Assembly: GCA_005800795.1 (NCBI GenBank)
Contig: SYEN01000086.1
Location: forward strand, 1-15,941
Direction of reading: 5' to 3'
DNA from: Burkholderiales bacterium
GTDB taxonomy: Bacteria; Pseudomonadota; Gammaproteobacteria; Burkholderiales; SG8-41
Length of the DNA: 15,941 nucleotides
The notes under the pieces were generated by a model. That model worked only from the letters and a program-made list of their open reading frames with translations. It ran no database searches and had not been told where the DNA came from. Each line of letters begins with the position of its first letter. Position 1 is the first letter of the stretch. Position numbers and translations under genes: made by a program. Of this stretch, positions 7,757 through 14,339 are shown in pieces.

Positions 7757-7823
7757 GCAGCTTTGTTATTCCAATGCAGTAACAGGCACGCTTCGCTGCT
7801 TGCTCTGACTGACAAAAATTGAC

Positions 7824-7828
7824 GGAGG
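7824..7828 (+). promoter_or_regulatory. Ribosome binding site that supports the TTG start of bug3
   Basis: GGAGG followed by AAACAAA sits 7 bases before the TTG at 7836. No ATG in this frame precedes the signal peptide; the ATG at 7868 is in another frame. Confidence 0.7.
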
Positions 7829-7835
7829 AAACAAA

Positions 7836-8828
7836 TTGACACATTCACCGCGCGGTAGCCTGCAGGGATGGCTTTGGTGGTTGCTGCTGGCCGCCGCGTT
7901 GTTTGCCCGCGCAGGCTACGCTCAACAGCAAACCTTCCCCACCAAGCCGATCCGTTTCATCGTGCCGTTTTCCCCCGGTGGCGGCACCGACACGCTCGCG
8001 CGTGTGGTGGCGCAGAAAATGAGCGAAAACTGGGGACAATCCGTGGTGGTTGAAAACCGTACGGGCGCTGGCGGGGCAATCGGCACGGCGCTCGCCGCCA
8101 AGGCCGCAGCCGACGGCTACACCATGCTGGTGAGTTCGCCGGGCTTCGTCATAAGCGCGGCACTGCATGCGGGCAAGCTGCCGTATGACCCGATCAAGGA
8201 TTTCACCGGCGTAACCAATATAGGCTACTCCACCAGTTCGTTGGTGATAGCACCTTCGCACGGCATCAAAACGGTGAAGGCGCTCATCGACTTTGGCCAG
8301 GCGCGGCCGGGCAAGGTTCTTTTCAGTTCCGGCGGGGCGGGTAGTTCTACCCATCTGAGTGCCGAACGCTTCCGGCTCGCGGCAGGCATCAAAACCGTGC
8401 ACGTGGGTTTCAAGGGGTCATCGGACGCCCTCATAGAAGTCGTGGCCGGGCGCGTGCATTACGTGATTACCGGCCTCTTGACTACGCTGCCGTTCATCAA
8501 GGATGGCCGCGTTCTTGCTCTGGGCGTTACCGGGACAGCGCGCTCCCCGGTGTTACCGGATGTACCCGCCATCGTGGAAACGCTTCCCAACTTCAAGCGC
8601 GACGGCTCGCACATCATGCTCGCGCCCGCCGGCACACCGCGTCCCATCGTCAATCAGATCAGCCGGGAGGTGAAGCGCATTTTCGATCTGCCCGAAGTGA
8701 AAGAACGGCTGAAGAATTTTGATTATGCGTTGTCGCCCACCACGCCGGAGGAGATGGACAAAATCCTGCGCACTGATATCGAGTCGTTTACAGAACTGGT
8801 GGTGCAGTCCGGGCTGCGGGCGAAATAA
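7836..8828 (+). CDS. Tripartite tricarboxylate transporter solute-binding protein (Bug family), bug3, TTG start
   Basis: This encodes 330 residues beginning with TTG, supported by a strong GGAGG 7 bases upstream and by the signal peptide directly after it (MTHSPRGSLQGWLWWLLLAA, likely cleavage at GYA|QQ near residue 29). Family blocks are FPTKPIRFIVPFSPGGGTD, VENRTGAGGAIG, ADGYTMLV, VHVGFKGSSDALIE (the common PYKG reads GFKG) and the C-terminal VVQSGL. The change in the hinge/ligand segment suggests a ligand different from the other five paralogues, but that is inference. It is monocistronic as far as seen: the next gene converges 28 bases later. The intergenic stretch 8829-8856 has no convincing terminator. 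Confidence 0.93.
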   Translation: MTHSPRGSLQGWLWWLLLAAALFARAGYAQQQTFPTKPIRFIVPFSPGGGTDTLARVVAQKMSENWGQSVVVENRTGAGGAIGTALAAKAAADGYTMLVSSPGFVISAALHAGKLPYDPIKDFTGVTNIGYSTSSLVIAPSHGIKTVKALIDFGQARPGKVLFSSGGAGSSTHLSAERFRLAAGIKTVHVGFKGSSDALIEVVAGRVHYVITGLLTTLPFIKDGRVLALGVTGTARSPVLPDVPAIVETLPNFKRDGSHIMLAPAGTPRPIVNQISREVKRIFDLPEVKERLKNFDYALSPTTPEEMDKILRTDIESFTELVVQSGLRAK

Positions 8829-8856
8829 CAAGAAAAATGCGCGCGGCCTGCTTCAC

Positions 8857-9639
8857 TTACCCCATCGTTGAATTGAAAGCACCCCCATCCAGCAACAGGT
8901 TTTGCCCGACAATAAAGCCCGATGACGCCGCGCACAAGAATGCGCACGCTTCACCGAACTCGAGCGGATCCCCAGGGCGTCCGGCGGGTGAATTCTTGAA
9001 CGCTTGAGTAAGAAACTCATCGATTGGCAGGCCCGCCTTTTTCGCCGCTTCGACGCGGCCTGAGCGCAGGCGGTCGGTGAGGAACGGGCCGGTCAGATGG
9101 CCGTTGATGGTGACGTTGTGCCGCGCCACTTGCCGTGCAAGGCCGCCGACAAAGCCGGTCAAACCGGCGCGCGCGCCGTTGGACATGCCCAGTTCCGGAA
9201 TCGCCGACTTCACCGAACCGGAGGTGATGTTGACGATGCGGCCACACATTCGCGCGATCATGCCGACGACCACAGACTTGATTAGCATGATGGGCGTGAT
9301 CATGTTGCCGTTCACCGCTTTGGCCCAATCGGCTTCGTTCCAGTCACGAAAATCGCCCCGCGGCGGGCCACCGGCGTTGTTCACCAGAATGTCGGGATTG
9401 GGGCATGCAGCGAGCACCTTGGCGCGGCCTTCCGGCGTTGTGATATCGCACGCGATGGCTGTCACGCTGCGCCCGGTGGCGGCACGAATTTCAGCGGCAG
9501 TGGCTTCCAGTTCACTGGCGGTGCGCGAATTGATCACCAGATCAACGCCGTTTTTCGCCAGTGCCATCGCAAACGCGCGGCCCAGCCCCTTGCTGGCGGC
9601 ACAGACGATGGCTTTTTTGTCCTTGATGCCCAGATCCAT
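8857..9639 (-). CDS. Atypical SDR-family protein (BKR-like, catalytic Tyr/Lys lacking)
   Basis: This encodes 260 residues from the ATG at 9639, chosen because AAGGAG sits 6 bases upstream and the SDR fold begins directly after it. The frame stays open to 9825, but that part shows no SDR features. Visible are the nucleotide loop CAASKGLGRA (13-22), the conserved NNAGG (87-91), NITSGS with Ser140, and the C-terminal GQNLLLDGGAF. Where classical SDRs have YxxxK this protein has S-N-G-A-R (153-157), so tyrosine is replaced by serine and lysine by arginine. This matches the known group of beta-ketoacyl-reductase-like SDRs without the canonical tetrad. Residues 180-190 (HLTGPFLTDRL) are typical of that group. 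The reaction, if any, is unknown. Confidence 0.92.
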   Translation of the reverse strand: MDLGIKDKKAIVCAASKGLGRAFAMALAKNGVDLVINSRTASELEATAAEIRAATGRSVTAIACDITTPEGRAKVLAACPNPDILVNNAGGPPRGDFRDWNEADWAKAVNGNMITPIMLIKSVVVGMIARMCGRIVNITSGSVKSAIPELGMSNGARAGLTGFVGGLARQVARHNVTINGHLTGPFLTDRLRSGRVEAAKKAGLPIDEFLTQAFKNSPAGRPGDPLEFGEACAFLCAASSGFIVGQNLLLDGGAFNSTMG

Positions 9640-9704
9640 GATGTACTCCTTGATTGTTGGTGATGACCCTTGTGACGAAAACAGGAAAGCGTTCGGCGCC
9701 GGCC

Positions 9705-9734
9705 AATGTATCGCGCGGCGCGCGCCACGGTCAA
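9705..9734 (-). promoter_or_regulatory. Candidate sigma-70 promoter of the atypical SDR gene
   Basis: On the minus strand TTGACC (9729-9734) is separated by 18 bases from TACATT (9705-9710). Shifting the -10 by one base gives ATACAT with a 17-base spacer. The start codon is about 65 bases downstream. The rest of the 9640-9891 gap (252 bases) holds a possible TACAAT at 9748 on the plus strand without a good -35, and nothing else recognised. Confidence 0.4.
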
Positions 9735-9891
9735 CCAAGGGTTGCCGTACAATAGGGCGGCCTATCAATCTTGCCTGCGCTGCTGATGCGGGGAGCCGCC
9801 GAGCAATGTTCACGCCATGCGTCACGGCAGGGGCGATTCAGCATCAACCTGACAAATCAGCGCACCAACCAGCCATCCGGAGCGAATAGTC

Positions 9892-10101
9892 ATGACCGCA
9901 AAACTATCCCCAGCCGCCGGCCAGTACTACAGCAGTTCACCTTACCGCGAAGCGTTTGACATCACGTATCCGCAGGAAAATCTGGAAGGCGAGATGTACC
10001 AGTATCGTTGCAAATTCTGCAAGATCATCACCACGGACATCAACGGACGGCTGGAAAATCACGCAGCGGATTGCGAGTACCGGTTGTCGCGCGCGCAATA
10101 A
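9892..10101 (+). CDS. Small protein with a C2HC zinc-finger-like motif, function unknown
   Basis: This encodes 69 residues. A GGAG lies 9 bases before the ATG. The protein has a tyrosine/serine-rich N-terminal half (QYYSSSPYREAFDITYPQEN) and a C-terminal C-x2-C-x13-H-x3-C pattern (Cys40, Cys43, His57, Cys61) in YRCKFCK ... ENHAADC. The spacing resembles BED-type or other treble-clef/C2HC fingers that bind one zinc ion. I do not recognise the family. It could be a nucleic-acid- or protein-binding regulator, or a metal-binding accessory protein. It is divergent from the SDR gene and 94 bases before bug4 on the same strand. The ordered Cys/His motif and the ribosome binding site support a real gene. 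Confidence 0.7.
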   Translation: MTAKLSPAAGQYYSSSPYREAFDITYPQENLEGEMYQYRCKFCKIITTDINGRLENHAADCEYRLSRAQ

Positions 10102-10136
10102 CAGGTAGCGGCAGCGGCATGTCTAGATGGATATAC

Positions 10137-10168
10137 TGTAAGTATATGTTTTTATTGATTATTTTATA
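10137..10168 (+). repeat. AT-rich dispersed repeat, copy C, with an overlapping palindrome
   Basis: The core at 10138-10158 (GTAAGTATATG then TTTTTATTGA) matches copies B and D at 20 of 21 positions. Its left end forms the perfect inverted repeat ATATACT-GTA-AGTATAT (10131-10147). It lies between the zinc-finger gene and bug4, starting 58 bases before the bug4 start. Read in the frame that copy D uses for its signal peptide, it gives KYMFLLIIL and then a stop. Confidence 0.7.
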
Positions 10169-10195
10169 GCCGACCGTGGGACGCAATAGGGCAAT

Positions 10196-11176
10196 TTGGA
10201 TACCATGAAGCATCCGCATCGCGCGACCATTGTCGCGATCATTACCGGTGGTTGGGTCGTGTTCAGTTCAACCGCGTATTCGGTGAGGGCCGCCGACTAC
10301 CCTGCGCGGCAAGTGCGCGTGGTGGTGCCGTTTCCGCCAGGCGGCGGCGCAGACACGATTTCGCGCACGATTTTCTCCAAGTTGAGCGAAGCGTTTGGGC
10401 AACAGTTCATCATCGACAATCGCGGCGGCGGTTCGGGCACCATCAACGCCAAGGCCACGCCCGATGGGTATACGATTTTGCACGATGCGACGGGACACTC
10501 GATCAACCCGGCGATGTTCGCCAAACTGCCGTATGACACCGCACGCGATTTCGAGCCGGTGTTTCTCGCTGGCGTGGTGCCCAACCTGCTGGTGATGCAT
10601 CCGTCGGTCAAGGCCGCCAACGTGCCCGAGCTGATCGCGTTGGCGAAATCCACCAGGGAAGGCTTGAATTGGGCCTCATCCGGCACCGGCAGCGTGCAGC
10701 ACATGGCACTGGAGCTGTTCAAGGTCAGTGCGGGCATCCCGCTCAATCACATCCCGTACAAGGGCGGTGGGCCCGTACTGATCGATTTGGTGGGTGGACA
10801 CATCAAGTTTTATTTCAGCAATGCGGCGGCATCCACCGGCCACGTCAGGGCCGGCACAGTGCGCGCCATCGCGCATACCGGTCGCGGGCGGCTGTCGGCA
10901 TTTCCCGATCTGCCGCCGATGGCCGATACGCTGCCGGGCTACGAAGCGTTTGAATGGAACGGCGTATTCGTGCCCGCGAACACCACGCGCGCCATCGTCA
11001 CGCGGTTGAACGCAGGGCTGAACGAGTCGCTACGCACACCGGCAGTGACCGACCGGCTCGCTGCGCTCAGTGTGCAGACACGCGCCAACTCGCCGGCGGA
11101 GTTCGGCAGTTACGTCAAAGCCGAAATCGCCAAGTGGGGCAAAATCGTGCGTGGGGCGAATATCAAGGTGGAGTAA
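10196..11176 (+). CDS. Tripartite tricarboxylate transporter solute-binding protein (Bug family), bug4
   Basis: This encodes 326 residues from a TTG at 10196, or 323 from the ATG at 10205. The ribosome binding site is weak for both; AGGG at 10188 suits the TTG slightly better. The signal peptide is basic (MKHPHR...) with a hydrophobic core and likely cleavage at VRA|AD. Family blocks are YPARQVRVVVPFPPGGGAD, DNRGGGSGT, PDGYTIL, NHIPYKGGGPVLIDLVGG and the terminal KWGKIVRGANIKVE. Between DNR and PDGYT the protein is about four residues shorter than its paralogues here (NRGGGSGTINAKATPDG), which trims the loop next to the ligand site. Repeat copy C lies directly upstream. The C-terminal NIKVE resembles the end of bug5 (NIKVD), so the two may be close paralogues. 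Confidence 0.92.
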   Translation: MDTMKHPHRATIVAIITGGWVVFSSTAYSVRAADYPARQVRVVVPFPPGGGADTISRTIFSKLSEAFGQQFIIDNRGGGSGTINAKATPDGYTILHDATGHSINPAMFAKLPYDTARDFEPVFLAGVVPNLLVMHPSVKAANVPELIALAKSTREGLNWASSGTGSVQHMALELFKVSAGIPLNHIPYKGGGPVLIDLVGGHIKFYFSNAAASTGHVRAGTVRAIAHTGRGRLSAFPDLPPMADTLPGYEAFEWNGVFVPANTTRAIVTRLNAGLNESLRTPAVTDRLAALSVQTRANSPAEFGSYVKAEIAKWGKIVRGANIKVE

Positions 11177-11196
11177 GACTGACTGACGTGGCCGCG

Positions 11197-11232
11197 TGGC
11201 AGTGAAAGCACTCAAAGCTTCACCGCGTGCCA
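11197..11232. terminator. Imperfect hairpin between convergent bug4 and cupin-rubredoxin genes
   Basis: In the 70-base convergent gap, GTGAAAGC (11202-11209) pairs with GCTTCAC (11217-11223) with one bulged A, flanked by TGGCA and TGCCA. It could act as a bidirectional terminator, but there is no T tract. Confidence 0.3.
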
Positions 11233-11246
11233 TGGTCACCTTGGCA

Positions 11247-12170
11247 TCACAGTTCGAGCAGCTCGAACCCGCTCTTGTCGGCAGCACAATCCGGGCAGGT
11301 CCAGTCCGCCGGCACGTCTTCCCAGTGTGTTCCGGGTGCGATGCCGTCCTCCGGCACACCCTTTTTTTCCTCATAGGCAAATGCGCACAGCAGGCACTGG
11401 TATGACCGCTCGCCGGGTTTGGCGCCCTTGGTCGCGACGTCTGACTGCGTCACCGGGTTGGGGAATCTGACGATGAGTCCTTCCAGGCCCTCGGCCCCCG
11501 CGCGAATTTCATAGGGGCCTTCCTGGTTCGAGACGTACACCAGCGACATCGCCTTCGCTTCTTTACTGTCGTGAATCAGGCTGCCCTTTTGCACTACGAC
11601 GAACAATCCTTCCCCAATTGAAGGGTCGGGCGTGAGCGCCGTCGTGCCCGGCTTCATGCACAAGGTGTAGGTCGCGAGCCCATGTTGGTCTTGTAGCTCT
11701 GGAACCGCTTGCAGCGCCACGCTTTGCGCACCCACGTCAGGGAACTGCACGTCATGCGAAACTTGCCACGGATTGCGGTTGGGCATCTGGTTGAGTGCGG
11801 CGATCGCCTCCGCTTCGTGTATCGCACCGGTATCGGGACGGGAACGGATGATCAGACAGGTCAGACTGCTGTCGTCTGCAGCCGTGAACGGGCCGTAAGG
11901 CGTGTTCGGGCGCGAAAAATGGACGGTGTTGGTCTTGATGTCGCGGCGCCCCAGCTTGCCCCGGCCACCGAGCATAATCTGGTACTGCGGGACATCGTGG
12001 AAATGCGGCGTGGAGAGCCGGCCGGGCGAGAACGTGATCAGCGAGGCGAGCGGTAAATCAGGGTTGCCGCGTTTGCCCAACAATGGCGTCACAACGTTTT
12101 TGGAACCGTCGACGCCGGTCCGGGTGACTTGATTCAATTTCGCATCGTCATACGCTATTACCGTTGCCAT
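11247..12170 (-). CDS. Cupin protein with C-terminal rubredoxin domain
   Basis: This encodes 307 residues, with GGGAGAA just upstream of the ATG. Residues about 40-110 form a cupin with STPHFHDVPQYQIMLGG; His56 and His58 are candidate metal ligands, with Gln62 or Gln64 where glutamate is usual and no obvious fourth histidine. Residues about 160-235 look like a second cupin-like barrel (GEGLFVVVQKGSL) without metal ligands. Residues 255-307 are a rubredoxin: YQCLLCAFAYEEKKG ... DGIAPGTHWEDVPADW ... CPDC, with Cys259, Cys262, Cys292 and Cys295 for one iron. The fusion suggests an oxygenase or oxidoreductase that receives electrons through its own rubredoxin, or an iron-sensing protein. The gene lies 161 bases after the NHL gene on the same strand. 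The domain calls are strong; the reaction is unknown. Confidence 0.88.
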   Translation of the reverse strand: MATVIAYDDAKLNQVTRTGVDGSKNVVTPLLGKRGNPDLPLASLITFSPGRLSTPHFHDVPQYQIMLGGRGKLGRRDIKTNTVHFSRPNTPYGPFTAADDSSLTCLIIRSRPDTGAIHEAEAIAALNQMPNRNPWQVSHDVQFPDVGAQSVALQAVPELQDQHGLATYTLCMKPGTTALTPDPSIGEGLFVVVQKGSLIHDSKEAKAMSLVYVSNQEGPYEIRAGAEGLEGLIVRFPNPVTQSDVATKGAKPGERSYQCLLCAFAYEEKKGVPEDGIAPGTHWEDVPADWTCPDCAADKSGFELLEL

Positions 12171-12210
12171 TTCGTTCTCCCTGTATGTTTACCCTGTGTG
12201 TACTGACCGC

Positions 12211-12231
12211 CCGCCCCACCCGTTGGGGCAG
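12211..12231. other. GC-rich hairpin in the leader of the cupin-rubredoxin gene
   Basis: GCCCCA (12213-12218) and TGGGGC (12224-12229) form a perfect 6-bp stem that can extend by two pairs, with a 5-base loop. On the minus strand it lies about 40 bases before the start codon and after the NHL gene. It may be a terminator stem for the NHL gene or a leader structure; no T tract follows. Confidence 0.35.
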
Positions 12232-12331
12232 AGGCTATTTTGCATAAAGAACATGAAGCATGGAAAACCCATTCAGTATAGTCGGAGCCCAATGCTTTTG
12301 CGTACCGCCTTGCCACCCGCGCGCAGCAGGC

Positions 12332-13207
12332 TTACCGCACCCGCACAAATTTATCCACGCTCTGATCCACGGTCAGTCCGGCGTAAATATCGCCGCGTGA
12401 ATCTACGCCCACGCCGTGCACATGGCGCGTTTCCAGCCTTGTAAGCACATTGCCCGCGTTGTCGCGCAAGCAAATATACGCAGGTTTGTCGTCGTACTCC
12501 TGTTCGGCGATGTAGAAGATGCCGTCCTTGCCGAGTGAGATATCGTTGGGGCCGCCCATGCCGGTCCACATCCCCAGCAGTTGGCCGTCGGGCGTCAGCA
12601 GTTTGATGCGGCGGTTGGCGCGGTCGGCGATATACAACGTGCCGTTGCCGTCGATGGCGATGCTGTGCGGCAGATGGTATTCGTAGTCACCCTTGCCCGG
12701 CGTGCCCCAGGATTCCTTCAAGCGACCGTCGCTACTGAAACGATGCACGCGGCAATTGCGGTAACCGTCGGTGACATAGATGTCGCCATTCGGATGCGGC
12801 ATCATTTCTGTTGGATGATTAAACGGCCCGCCTGCGCGCTCCGCCAGCCAAGGCGATTTGACATTGCCGGTATCTGAATGCACGCCACGCCGGCCCAGCA
12901 CCATCAGCGGACGGCCATCGAGCGTAAACGAGACGCACACCGAATCGGGCCGGTCTGTCGTAAAGGCAATGTCGTTGACGATCTTCAGGCCATGCGCTTC
13001 TTTGATTGCGCCGATGCCCCACGTGCCGAGGTAATTGCCGTCGCGGTCGAACACCACCACGGGCGGATCCTTGCGCTGAAAAACGTAGACGCGATCCTGC
13101 GAATCGGTGGCCACGCGGCTTACGACACCCAATGATTGCCCCTTGGGCATTTTGGGCCAGTCGCGCACGAGCTCGTAGGTATGGCTGCCACTGCCGTGTT
13201 GTGCCAT
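12332..13207 (-). CDS. NHL-repeat six-bladed beta-propeller protein
   Basis: This encodes 291 residues. AAGGATG sits upstream of the ATG. Repeats with the NHL/PAL-lyase-like pattern can be read at about 32-57, 78-105, 132-161 (NGDIYVTDGYRNCRVHRF), 180-208 (GTLYIADRANRRIKLL), 220-252 and 263-290, which makes six blades. There is no signal peptide, unlike many secreted NHL proteins, so a cytoplasmic location is inferred. Related propellers act as lactonases, lyases or binding scaffolds. Histidines in LPHSIAID and RHVHGVGVD sit at the blade starts where metal ligands of the peptidyl-hydroxyglycine lyase group occur, but the resemblance is not enough to name a reaction. It is probably upstream in the same transcript as the cupin-rubredoxin gene. 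Confidence 0.88.
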   Translation of the reverse strand: MAQHGSGSHTYELVRDWPKMPKGQSLGVVSRVATDSQDRVYVFQRKDPPVVVFDRDGNYLGTWGIGAIKEAHGLKIVNDIAFTTDRPDSVCVSFTLDGRPLMVLGRRGVHSDTGNVKSPWLAERAGGPFNHPTEMMPHPNGDIYVTDGYRNCRVHRFSSDGRLKESWGTPGKGDYEYHLPHSIAIDGNGTLYIADRANRRIKLLTPDGQLLGMWTGMGGPNDISLGKDGIFYIAEQEYDDKPAYICLRDNAGNVLTRLETRHVHGVGVDSRGDIYAGLTVDQSVDKFVRVR

Positions 13208-13241
13208 GACGACATCCTTATGAAATCAGTGGAGCGATGAT

Positions 13242-13265
13242 CTTACGCTGCTTGAAGCGCGTAAG
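13242..13265. promoter_or_regulatory. Palindrome in the NHL/bug5 divergent intergenic region
   Basis: The arms CTTACGC (13242-13248) and GCGTAAG (13259-13265) are perfect complements separated by 10 bases. The spacer itself contains GCTTGAAGC, so the stem continues inward past one bulged T. Its position between divergent genes fits a dimeric-regulator operator better than a terminator. A further GCGTAA half-site occurs at 13293. Which of the flanking genes it would control is unknown. Confidence 0.4.
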
Positions 13266-13315
13266 GCGAACGAAGGCTAAAATGGGCAACAGCGTAACTT
13301 TCGCATGAGCACTAA

Positions 13316-14284
13316 TTGCACATCATGGACGCGTCAATTTCGGGCTCAATAGTCTTGTTCGTCACCGTGGCGGGAACGGCCGCTGCCCAGAGTTATCCTA
13401 CGAAACCCATACGGTTGATCGTGCCGTTTGCCACCGGCGGCCAGTCGGACATCATCGCGCGCGTGATGTCACAAAAGCTGGCCGAGTCATTGAAGCAGCC
13501 CGTGGTGGTGGATAACCGGCCCGCTGGCAGTGGCACTGTTGGCACCGAGATGACCGTGCGCGCCAATCCCGACGGCCACACGCTGGTGATGGTGTCGGCC
13601 GCTTATGCCGCAAACGCAGCGCTCTACAACCTGCCGTATGATCCGGTAACCGACGTGGCCACCGTCGCCTTGATCGGTGAAAGCGGATTCATCGTATCGC
13701 TGCATCCGTCAGTGCCGGTAACCAACGTCAGAGAGTTGATTGCCCACGACAAGGCAAACCCCGGCAAACTCAACTATGGTTCCGGCGGCACTGGCGGCAG
13801 CAACCATCTTGTGACGGAATATTTCAATCTGATGGCCGGTACGCGCATGACGCATGTGCCGTACAAAGGCGGGGGCCCGGCACTAAACGATTTGATCGGC
13901 GGACAGATCCAGGTCTTCATCGGAACGCTGTCGGCTATGCTGCCGTCGGTTAGAGCAAATCGGGTGCGCGGCATCGCGGTGACCACAGCCAAACGCGCGC
14001 CCGCGATTCCCGAGGTGCCGTCGGTGTCCGAAACGGTACCCGGCTATGAAGCCATAACTTGGGCCGCCATTTTGGGCCCGAAGGCATTGCCGAAGGAAAT
14101 CGTAGTGCGGCTGAACAGCGAGATCGACCGCATACTGCAATTGCCCGACGTGAAAACACGCATGGCGGGCCTCGGGATGGATATCGCCGGTGGCGCGCCA
14201 GAGCGTGCACGGACTGTGCTCGCGCGCGAGATCGCCATCTGGAAAAAGGTCGTCAAAAGCGCCAACATCAAAGTGGATGGCTAA
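13316..14284 (+). CDS. Tripartite tricarboxylate transporter solute-binding protein (Bug family), bug5
   Basis: This encodes 322 residues from the TTG at 13316, which has TGAGC about 6 bases upstream, or 319 from the ATG at 13325, which has no good site. The N-terminus (MHIMDASISGSIVLFVTVAG, cleavage likely at AAA|QS) has no basic residue, which is weak for a Sec signal and makes the start uncertain. Family blocks are YPTKPIRLIVPFATGGQSD, VDNRPAGSGTVG, PDGHTLVM, THVPYKGGGPALNDLIGG and the C-terminal KKVVKSANIKVDG. The GAGG loop reads PAGSG. Bug6 follows 55 bases later on the same strand, so the two may share a transcript. The ligand is unknown, but the two tandem genes may serve related ligands. 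Confidence 0.92.
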   Translation: MHIMDASISGSIVLFVTVAGTAAAQSYPTKPIRLIVPFATGGQSDIIARVMSQKLAESLKQPVVVDNRPAGSGTVGTEMTVRANPDGHTLVMVSAAYAANAALYNLPYDPVTDVATVALIGESGFIVSLHPSVPVTNVRELIAHDKANPGKLNYGSGGTGGSNHLVTEYFNLMAGTRMTHVPYKGGGPALNDLIGGQIQVFIGTLSAMLPSVRANRVRGIAVTTAKRAPAIPEVPSVSETVPGYEAITWAAILGPKALPKEIVVRLNSEIDRILQLPDVKTRMAGLGMDIAGGAPERARTVLAREIAIWKKVVKSANIKVDG

Positions 14285-14339
14285 GGATTGATAAACGCCA
14301 AAGCCGGTCGAGGTTGGGCGGCAACGCAAAGAGGACGCA

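Noticed and set aside
9077..9889. Open frame of 270 codons on the plus strand opposite the atypical SDR
   Set aside because: It is antisense to conserved SDR motifs and its promoter region, has low-complexity composition and no ribosome binding site.
13305..13352. Short ATG frame (MSTNCTSWTRQFRAQ) overlapping the bug5 start
   Set aside because: Fifteen codons with no ribosome binding site and out of frame with bug5; more likely chance than a leader peptide.
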